Shown here one piece after another: positions 1 through 5,087 of a DNA stretch of 9,274 nucleotides. Positions within the stretch are counted from its first letter, which is position 1, and every line of letters begins with the position of its first letter. Origin of the DNA: Sedimenticola sp. (GTDB lineage Bacteria > Pseudomonadota > Gammaproteobacteria > Chromatiales > Chromatiaceae). Location of the stretch: the NCBI GenBank assembly GCA_030619405.1, contig JAUXBK010000094.1, positions 1-9,274 of the forward strand, given 5' to 3'. The notes under the pieces were generated by a model. It saw nothing but the letters and a program-made list of their open reading frames with translations. It ran no database searches and was not told the origin of the DNA. Position numbers and translations under genes: made by a program.

Positions 1-7
1 AGGGTCG

Positions 8-145
8 AGGTACTAGGTACTAGGAAAAGAAAAAAACAACCCAAAACCCAACCGTGAACTAAGGGTTGAGTGGGGAAAGGTTCTATCTTTTCCTAGTACC
101 TAGTACCTAGTACCTAGTACCTAGTGTACCTAGCACCTAGTACCT
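8..145. repeat. Heptamer-repeat inverted element downstream of the Host_attach gene
   Basis: Seen directly: a 23-base perfect inverted repeat with arms at 8-30 and 86-108 and a 55-base spacer. The right arm opens a tandem array read on the plus strand as CCTAGTA: four perfect units at 92-119, a 9-base unit with two extra bases at 120-128, then CCTAGCA (129-135) and CCTAGTA (136-142). The left arm carries two units in the opposite orientation followed by GAAAAGAAAAAA. About 20 bases of the left arm (16-35) recur in reverse complement at 7908-7927 inside the USP/PCP_red gene, so this is a dispersed element with a conserved edge and not a simple microsatellite. The array begins five bases past the stop codon of the 150-584 gene. 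It could be a MITE-like element or a transcript-end hairpin. No transposase is present. Confidence 0.75.
25..70 (-). terminator. Possible intrinsic terminator of the Host_attach gene
   Basis: Read on the minus strand, CTCAACC (64-70) can pair with GGTTGGG (47-53) across a 10-base loop, giving seven pairs including one G-T. A T-rich tract (25-36) follows about 10 bases later. It lies inside the spacer of the larger heptamer inverted repeat, roughly 80 bases past the stop codon at 150. The stem is short and the T-tract is displaced, so this is only a candidate. The outer 23-base arms could compete with it for folding. Confidence 0.3.
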
Positions 146-149
146 GCCT

Positions 150-584
150 TTAAAGATATTCCGGCAGGTATTTTCGGATATCCGCAGGGTTCTGCAGGGT
201 CAGCTCCTTGGGGATCTCCTCTGCTACCAGTTTCTGCAGGGCGGCGGACATCTGTTTTCTCAGTATGCCCAGGAATGCCGGGGCGGCAATGATGTAGAGT
301 TTGCTGAAGCGGTCGGCCGTGCGGGCCGATTCCAGGGTATCGTTGAGCTGGCTGGCAAAGCGGAGGGCCTGCTCGTGCTTGACGTCGGTTTTGCCTCCCA
401 TGTCGTGGCTGGTCGATCCCGGGCTGCGGTCACGCCCGGCTTTGTCGGCCACCAGGTCACCTTCATGCAACCTCCCCGCCGGGTGGGTAAGTGTCTCGAT
501 CTCCTCCAGGGATGCGGTGGGTCTCTCCGCGGTAAATATTCTGGCACGGCTCGAATCTCCAACTACTACCCAGATTTCACTCAT
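150..584 (-). CDS. Host_attach / baeRF-like protein
   Basis: 144-residue soluble protein. The N-terminal strand and loop (WVVVGDSSRARIF, residues 5-17), an R/D/G-rich loop (about 38-64: GRLHEGDL, DKAGRDR, GSTSHDM), the HEQALRFASQL helix (70-80) and the LYIIAAPAFLGILR core (96-109) match my knowledge of the 'protein required for attachment to host cells' family (Host_attach). That family belongs to the bacterial eRF1-like (baeRF) group, whose molecular role is unproven. I chose the ATG at 584 because an AAGGGGG ribosome site lies five bases upstream. A longer in-frame start at 695 would add 37 residues unlike the family and cross the likely promoter. No signal peptide or membrane segment is visible. 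The gene is separated from the upstream operon by 322 bases, so it is probably transcribed on its own. The name comes from early genetics and should not be read as evidence for host association. Confidence 0.82.
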   Translation of the reverse strand: MSEIWVVVGDSSRARIFTAERPTASLEEIETLTHPAGRLHEGDLVADKAGRDRSPGSTSHDMGGKTDVKHEQALRFASQLNDTLESARTADRFSKLYIIAAPAFLGILRKQMSAALQKLVAEEIPKELTLQNPADIRKYLPEYL

Positions 585-618
585 AGTAACCCCCTTCAAT
601 CTAAATGGACTCATTGTA

Positions 619-647
619 AATATTGGTGTCTGTAACGCATCTTTCAA
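619..647 (-). promoter_or_regulatory. Probable sigma-70-type promoter for the Host_attach gene
   Basis: On the minus strand, TTGAAA (642-647; five of six bases match the -35 consensus) is followed after exactly 17 bases by AATATT (619-624; four of six match the -10 consensus). This predicts a transcript start near 612 and a leader of about 28 bases before the ATG at 584. The sequence CTTGAAA with CACCAATAT downstream also partly resembles a heat-shock (sigma-32) promoter, but the -10 match is too weak to call. This is inference from consensus matching only. Confidence 0.4.
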
Positions 648-681
648 GCAGGAAAAATTCCTATCTTTGTAACCGTCCATG

Positions 682-701
682 GGATCAATAGACATCGATC
701 C
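682..701. repeat. Small inverted repeat, possible operator
   Basis: GGATCAAT (682-689) and ATCGATCC (694-701) pair at seven of eight positions across a four-base loop. The repeat sits about 35 bases upstream of the -35 box of the proposed promoter at 619-647, a position compatible with an activator or repressor site. A repeat this short also arises by chance, so the assignment is weak. Confidence 0.25.
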
Positions 702-767
702 GCGGCCATTTCTTTTTCGTGAACCTACCCCCCTAGTACAGCAAATGCTAAGTCCCTACGAACAGAA

Positions 768-842
768 TGTAGGTTGGATTAGGCGCGCACCTCACTGATA
801 TTTCAGGTTATCACATACTTATGAGCGCGCCGTAATCCGACA
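768..842. repeat. Bulged palindrome, REP-like dispersed element
   Basis: The left arm, containing TTGGATTAGGCGCGC (774-788), pairs with the right arm GCGCGCCGTAATCCGA (825-840) apart from one bulged C and one G-T pair. A 36-base A+T-rich loop separates the arms. The arms resemble a widespread proteobacterial palindrome of the form GTAGGTTGGATTA...TAATCCAACA, whose loop is normally only a few bases; the longer loop here may be an insertion. It lies 65 bases beyond the response-regulator stop codon and could act as a transcript-end hairpin, although no T-tract follows it on the minus strand. Confidence 0.6.
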
Positions 843-906
843 CCCTGATACCTCGTACTTAGTATTTTCTGTACTAGCTCATTATACCTGCGGTTATTAG
901 GGTATA

Positions 907-2334
907 TCAGCCCTGTTCAGGTCTATCGTTTATCTTATCCTCATCCTCTTCCTCCTCGCACCCGGGGACACCGCTGTCGGGCGGGGTGAGGTGATACTGC
1001 CGGATCATGCGTCTCAACCGGGGGCGTGAGATGCTAAGGATCTCGCACGCCTGCCCCTTGTGCCAGAGGGTGGCATCCAATACCCGCTGGATATGAGACC
1101 GTTCCATCTCTTCCAGGCTCCACTGTGCGATTGGCTTGTCCCACGACTCCCCGTCGGGGTGTGGTCCCCGTTCCTTGCAGAGCGTTGGGGGAAGCAGGTC
1201 ACGGGTTATATTGTCACCGCGGGAGAGGGCCACGCTCTTCATCAGGACGTTTTCCAGTTCCCGGATATTGCCTGGCCATTGGTAGTTTTCCAGGCAGTCG
1301 ACGACGTCCCTGGCGATATGCGTGACGTTTCGATGCAGCTCCCGGTTGATCCGCCCCAACAGTGTCTGGATCAGGTCCATCAGATCCTCCTTGCGCTCAC
1401 GCAGCGGGGGGAGGTGGATATTGACTACTTGCAGCCGGTAGTAGAGATCCTCTCGGAATCCCCCGTCCCTGACCCGTTGTTCGAGATCCACGTTGGTGGC
1501 GGTGATCATCCGGGCGTCCGTGGTCTGGACCTGTTTGGCCCCCAGCGGGGTGTACTCCTTGTACTGCAGGACGCGCAGCAGCTTGGCCTGCATCGACAGC
1601 GACATCTCACCGATCTCATCCAGAAAGATGGTGCCACCCCGCGCCAGCGTGAATTTTCCCTCCTGACGTCTCACCGCCCCGGTGAACGAGCCCTTTTCAT
1701 GGCCGAACATGTCAGACTCCAGCAGGGTCTCTACCAGTGCTGCGCAGTTGACCGCCACGAACGGGCCCTCCGGGTGCTGTCCCGCCCGGTGTATGGCCCG
1801 GGCGACCAGCTCCTTCCCGGTGCCGGATTCTCCGGTAATCAATATGGTGGCAGGGCTCTTCGCCACCATGCCAATGGTCTTGAACACCTCTTTCATCACC
1901 CGGCTTCGGCCCACCAGGGTGAGGTTGTTGACTTCGACCGCGGCACTGGTGGAGAGCAGGTCCTCACCGGAACTGGGAACTGCCAGAAGCTTGCCGATGG
2001 AGGTATCCATCTCATCGATATCGATCGGTTTGTGGATGTAGTCATCCGCCCCTTTCTGCATCGCATCGATAGTGCTCTCCATATCGTGGAAAGCGGTGAT
2101 CATGATCACACGGGTCGTCGGATTCTGCTGTTTGAAATCGGGCAGCCCATCCAGGCCGGAGCGGCCCGGCATGCGAATGTCCAGGATCAGTAGTTCCGGC
2201 TGCAACAGTCGGGCGACATCCAGGCCGTGGTCCACACTGTGGGCGACCACCACCTCGTGTCTCTGGCTCTGCAGGTGCAGCTGCAATGTACGGCAGCTCG
2301 CCAGGTCGTCATCCACGATAAGGATCTTGCTCAT
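907..2334 (-). CDS. NtrC-family sigma-54-dependent response regulator
   Basis: 475-residue transcription activator with the standard three-part layout. The receiver domain (1-about 120) has the acidic pocket D8-D10, phosphoacceptor D52 in LDIRMPG, T80 and K102. The AAA+ domain (about 138-375) has Walker A GESGTGKE (168-175), Walker B GGTIFLDE (233-240), the FREDLYYRL arginine region (293-301) and WPGNIRELEN (353-362). Its sigma-54 contact loop reads GSFTGA (215-220) where GAFTGA is usual. A Fis-type helix-turn-helix lies at about 423-446, and the protein ends in an unusual acidic tail (EEEEDEDK, 460-467). When phosphorylated, such proteins hexamerise on enhancers and open sigma-54 promoters. 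The ATG overlaps the kinase stop codon as ATGA, marking them as a coupled pair. It is the last gene of the operon. Its targets are unknown. Confidence 0.95.
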   Translation of the reverse strand: MSKILIVDDDLASCRTLQLHLQSQRHEVVVAHSVDHGLDVARLLQPELLILDIRMPGRSGLDGLPDFKQQNPTTRVIMITAFHDMESTIDAMQKGADDYIHKPIDIDEMDTSIGKLLAVPSSGEDLLSTSAAVEVNNLTLVGRSRVMKEVFKTIGMVAKSPATILITGESGTGKELVARAIHRAGQHPEGPFVAVNCAALVETLLESDMFGHEKGSFTGAVRRQEGKFTLARGGTIFLDEIGEMSLSMQAKLLRVLQYKEYTPLGAKQVQTTDARMITATNVDLEQRVRDGGFREDLYYRLQVVNIHLPPLRERKEDLMDLIQTLLGRINRELHRNVTHIARDVVDCLENYQWPGNIRELENVLMKSVALSRGDNITRDLLPPTLCKERGPHPDGESWDKPIAQWSLEEMERSHIQRVLDATLWHKGQACEILSISRPRLRRMIRQYHLTPPDSGVPGCEEEEDEDKINDRPEQG

Positions 2335-2804
2335 CTCTCTGCTACCTCGCCCCTCGACCTGCTGATCTGGGGAGTTACCGGCAGAACCACACTGACGCAG
2401 GTTCCGCTGGGGTGATTCGTCTCTATACTGATGCTGGCCTGGTGCTGATCGAGGATACGCCTGACAATGGCCAGGCCGAGTCCGGTACCCTTGGAGCGGG
2501 TGGTAAAGAAGGGTTCGAATATACGTTCCCTCTCCTCTTCACGGATACCCGTGCCATTGTCGCAGATCTCGATCCGGATGCCGGTGGCTGCCTGCCCCAG
2601 TTCCACCATGGTGTCGATGGAGACCCGGGGATTCTCCACTCCATGGGTGGCTTGTACCGCATTGCTGATCAGGTTGGAGAACACCTGTCGCAGCTTGGTT
2701 GCGTCTCCGTGCAGCGTGGGGAGTCCCGGGTGATAGTGGCTGGTGAACTCGACCCCGTGTTCCTCGATTCGACGGTGGGAAATGTTGATCGCCACGGCGA
2801 TCAC
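2331..2804 (-). pseudogene. Sensor histidine kinase, C-terminal ATPase fragment
   Basis: This open frame encodes the HATPase_c end of a histidine kinase: N-box (NLISNAV, 44-50), G1 box (DNGTGI, 82-87), F-box (FEPFF, 96-100) and G2 box (GTGLGLAIV, 106-114). All key ATP-binding motifs look intact. The only start in the frame is a GTG at 2804 with no ribosome site, 15 bases after a TGA at 2820. The preceding codons (P-S-I-D-K) already look like native kinase sequence, so the true protein began far upstream, in the 2820-3344 piece. The HisKA helices carrying the phosphoacceptor histidine, which normally precede this region, are absent from every frame. The stop codon overlaps the response-regulator ATG (ATGA). 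I read this and the next feature as one decayed or misassembled gene. An ATPase domain alone should not phosphorylate the regulator. Confidence 0.75.
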
Positions 2805-2819
2805 TTTGTCGATAGAGGG

Positions 2820-3344
2820 TCAGGTGCTTGTGCATGAAGAAGAGCGGGGTGGAGACGAGCTCGCGGCTGGAGAGTCGGGATATGATCTTCCAGAATCTGC
2901 TGTCCTGCGCCAGGGGGGCTGTTCTTCGGTGACTGGGTGGACTGCAGCGAGGGTTACCCGTTCCGGGTAGATGGTGGCGAAGGTGAACAGACCAACCTGA
3001 TTCTGGAACTGCCCCGACGTCTGGCTGGATATCCGACGCCAGGCCTCCGGGTAGCGACTGCCGTACACCTCATTCCCGCCGAACAGGTTCCGCTGCTCCA
3101 GGTGTTCGGCCAGAAACATCAGGTCGCTGACCACGATCCCGATATCGCTGTCGATGGTGCGTCTGGCGAGATCCACATTGAGGGATTCGCTGGCCTCCCG
3201 GGTGCGGCGTTCGGCGGTGTAGCTGGTGTAATAGTGCAGCACGCCGACCACCGCCAGTACCAGGCAGAGGGGCAGGAACACCCCCACGAACCCTTTGAAC
3301 AGGCTTATCCGGGAGAGGGGCAGTGGTGGTGCTGTTATCGGCAT
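2820..3344 (-). pseudogene. Sensor histidine kinase, N-terminal sensor fragment (frameshifted)
   Basis: The ATG at 3344 overlaps the end of the upstream small membrane gene by 10 bases. The product starts with a membrane segment (residues about 15-37) and an extracytoplasmic helical region (about 38-144, including VVSDLMFLAEHLEQ). After residue 144, at a run of six G on the plus strand (2913-2918), the frame turns into S/P-rich sequence with A/T-rich third codon positions and stops at 2820. A frame shifted by one base reads native-looking protein there instead (LAQDSRFWKIISRL, then SRELVSTPLFFMHKHL) with G/C-rich third positions, so one base was probably lost from an original seven-base run. 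Near 2805-2825 the kinase returns in the first frame as the ATPase domain. The second membrane segment, any HAMP or PAS region and the HisKA domain are missing between them, implying a deletion as well as a frameshift. Confidence 0.7.
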
Positions 3345-3658
3345 TGTCGGTCGAGATGACGTTGCAGCCGGTCCAGGTATGTCTCCAGGGGTTCGTTGGA
3401 CTCCCGGGGAACGAGAAAGGTGAGCCGAGCGGCAATGATGAAAGGCTTGCGGTCGCCATCCCCGGCCGGGCGTTCCTCGGTCAGCAGTCTGTGCACGTCG
3501 GTCAGGGTCCGGGCCGGATCCTCGCAGTAGCGGGGCATAATGACACGGCTGCCGTACCATTGGGCCATCCACGAGATGCCGAGGATAATCGCCAGTACGA
3601 TCAGCACCAGCTGCAACGGGCGAAAGGGAGGGTTATTCTCCAGGTCGATCGGTTCCAA
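3335..3658 (-). CDS. Small single-pass membrane protein, unknown function
   Basis: 107 residues; I do not recognise the family. A hydrophobic segment (about 15-31, LQLVLIVLAIILGISWM) anchors the N-terminus, followed by a charged C-terminal region with one conspicuous cysteine (YCEDPARTL, about 43-51), a hydrophobic IIAARLTFLVP strand-like stretch (about 74-84) and a basic end (LDRLQRHLDRQCR). By charge distribution the C-terminal part could be cytoplasmic or periplasmic. The frame opens at a TTG (3658) that overlaps the oxidase gene by 26 bases. No ATG or GTG lies upstream before a TGA, and the next candidate is a GTG at codon 18, which would cut the membrane segment. G/C-rich third codon positions and the overlaps with both neighbours support it as real. 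Its place just before a sensor kinase suggests an accessory role in signalling or in membrane attachment of the oxidase, but that is a guess. Confidence 0.6.
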   Translation of the reverse strand: MEPIDLENNPPFRPLQLVLIVLAIILGISWMAQWYGSRVIMPRYCEDPARTLTDVHRLLTEERPAGDGDRKPFIIAARLTFLVPRESNEPLETYLDRLQRHLDRQCR

Positions 3659-5087
3659 TGTATGAGCCTGTGGGAATGGGGATGGGTGTCACCGCTGCTC
3701 CTGTATCTTCCCGGTGGGTAGACTGCGGCTGTCTCAGGCGCTCCCCGATCTGCCGGGCGGTCTGCATTCCCCGGTGGATGCGCTCCCGCACCGAGACGCC
3801 ACCCAGGTAGTTGGCGCAGAGATGGAGTCCGGGGTGGGCAGTGAGCAGTGTCCTGATCTCACGGGTCCGGTGCAGGTAGTCACCATGGTAGAGGGGGAGC
3901 CCACGCCGGTGCCGGTCGATGCGGAGGTACTCGGGTTCCCCCTGTATCCCCAGCAGCGGTGCCAGTCCGGTCAGAAGAGTGGTCACCATCTGCTGGTCCG
4001 TCTGTTCCACTTGTCTGGGATTTCGCATACCACCCAGATAGCTGGTCAGCAGGATGTGATCCTCAGGTGCCCGCCCCGGAAACAGGTTGCTCATCCACAG
4101 GTTGCCATTGAAGCCGAGGGGCTCGCGCCGGGGGACCAGAAAACCGGTGCCGTCCAGCGGGTGGGCTATCCGCTCCCGTCTCAGCCCCATATGCAGTACC
4201 GCAACCGGGGCATACTCGATGCCGTCGAGCAGGGAAGCCAGCTGCCGGTCCAGTGGGCCAAGCAGTCGTGCGGCCCCGTCGGCCGGGGTGCTGATGATCA
4301 GCTGGGGAGTCGTCGTGTGGTGCGGACCCTGGGCGGATTCGCCGGTGACCTGCCAGGCACCGTCGATCCGCTCTATCCCGGTAGCCCGAAGGCCGGTGCG
4401 AAGGTGGATCCCGGGCGTGGATGCCAGGCTCTGCACCAGATCGGACATGCCGCCGGAGAAGGAGAAGGTCTCCGCCCTGTTGGCCCGGCGGCGCTTAAGC
4501 ACCCGGTTGATCAGCATCCCAAGGGTGATACTTCCATAGCGCTGCTCCAGCGCGGTGAGCCGTGGCAGAACCGCCTGAGCACTGGCCAGCGCCGGGTCCG
4601 ATGCCAGGGTGCCAGTGACGAAGGGGTCGATGGCGGTCTCCAGGATCTCCCTCCCCAGGCGCCGGGTGATGAAACGGGCGACGCTCTCATCCGCCGAGCC
4701 TCCCCCGGGGATCAGGATCTCCGCCAGCATACGCAGCTTGCCCTTCCAGCTCCAGAGCGGGGAGATGGCCATTGCCGGGATCTCCATGGGCACGCTGGCG
4801 AGGTGGCCCTGGTGTATCACATAGCGGTTGAGCCGGTCGTTCCGGCTCTGCTTGCGGGTCTCCAGCCCCGCCTGCTGGATCAACCGATCGACCTGGGGGC
4901 GGAAGTTGACCAGCAGCCCGGCGGACCGCTCGCTGAGGTATCCTGCCTCCCGGGTGGATTGGATCTTTCCCCCCGGGTGCTCTGCCGTCTCCCACACCTC
5001 GACTCCGATGCCCTGCTGCGCAAGCCACCAGGCCGTGGAGAGGCCCGAGATGCCGCCGCCGATGATCAATACTTCAGATTCGCTCAC
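3633..5087 (-). CDS. hemY: Protoporphyrinogen oxidase-like FAD-dependent protein (HemY type)
   Basis: 484 residues, close to the usual 450-480 of oxygen-dependent protoporphyrinogen oxidases (HemY type, often labelled hemG). These enzymes remove six electrons from protoporphyrinogen IX, or coproporphyrinogen III in CgoX relatives, at the cytoplasmic membrane. The FAD-binding GxGxxG (IIGGGISGLSTAWWLA, 8-23), the E at the end of the second strand (VWETAEHPGGK, 31-41) and the C-terminal flavin motif (GLHLCANYLGG, about 420-430) are clear. After that motif the family usually has GVGV followed by a D/C-containing turn; here it reads GVSVRERI, so the substrate may differ. The start is the GTG at 5087, which shares GTGA with the stop of the radical SAM gene and has AAGGGAGAG just upstream. 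The frame continues open to 6104, but that part is antisense-frame noise across the radical SAM gene. A P-rich tail (about 463-484) overlaps the next gene. Confidence 0.85.
   Translation of the reverse strand: MSESEVLIIGGGISGLSTAWWLAQQGIGVEVWETAEHPGGKIQSTREAGYLSERSAGLLVNFRPQVDRLIQQAGLETRKQSRNDRLNRYVIHQGHLASVPMEIPAMAISPLWSWKGKLRMLAEILIPGGGSADESVARFITRRLGREILETAIDPFVTGTLASDPALASAQAVLPRLTALEQRYGSITLGMLINRVLKRRRANRAETFSFSGGMSDLVQSLASTPGIHLRTGLRATGIERIDGAWQVTGESAQGPHHTTTPQLIISTPADGAARLLGPLDRQLASLLDGIEYAPVAVLHMGLRRERIAHPLDGTGFLVPRREPLGFNGNLWMSNLFPGRAPEDHILLTSYLGGMRNPRQVEQTDQQMVTTLLTGLAPLLGIQGEPEYLRIDRHRRGLPLYHGDYLHRTREIRTLLTAHPGLHLCANYLGGVSVRERIHRGMQTARQIGERLRQPQSTHREDTGAAVTPIPIPTGSYIGTDRPGE

Larger units (their letters stand above)
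585..906. other. Intergenic region between response regulator and Host_attach gene
   Basis: This 322-base stretch is richer in A+T than its flanks and holds no credible gene. From high to low coordinates it contains diverged heptamer-like sequence around 848-882 (tacctcg, tacttag, tgtactag), a bulged palindrome (768-842), another heptamer-like scrap near 724-739 (cctaccc, ccctagtac), a small near-perfect inverted repeat (682-701), a probable promoter (619-647) and the ribosome binding site of the downstream gene (589-596). I saw no convincing -24/-12 sigma-54 promoter here, although a sigma-54 activator is encoded immediately upstream. Confidence 0.6.

Noticed and set aside
86..145. CRISPR array suggested by regularly spaced repeats
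   Set aside because: The units are seven bases and directly adjacent, with no unique spacers of 25-40 bases and no cas genes.
541..560. TGGCAC as a -24 sigma-54 promoter element
   Set aside because: It lies on the plus strand inside the Host_attach coding region, no TTGC follows at the required spacing and no gene lies downstream on that strand.
620..648. Heat-shock sigma-32 promoter
   Set aside because: CTTGAAA is a good -35 match but CACCAATAT is a poor match to the -10 consensus. A sigma-70 reading fits at least as well.
585..695. Extended start for the Host_attach protein at 695
   Set aside because: The extra 37 residues do not resemble the family, and the ATG at 584 has a strong, well-spaced ribosome site.
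1060..2193. Plus-strand open frame of 377 codons
   Set aside because: It is antisense to the response regulator, whose receiver, AAA+ and helix-turn-helix motifs are unmistakable.
2805..2918. Programmed frameshifting to make a functional kinase
   Set aside because: Even with both frame changes corrected, no HisKA domain is present, so slippage alone would not give a working kinase.
3345..3572. Upstream start for the kinase at 3572
   Set aside because: The added residues are a shadow of the small membrane protein gene. The membrane segment starts about 15 codons after the ATG at 3344.
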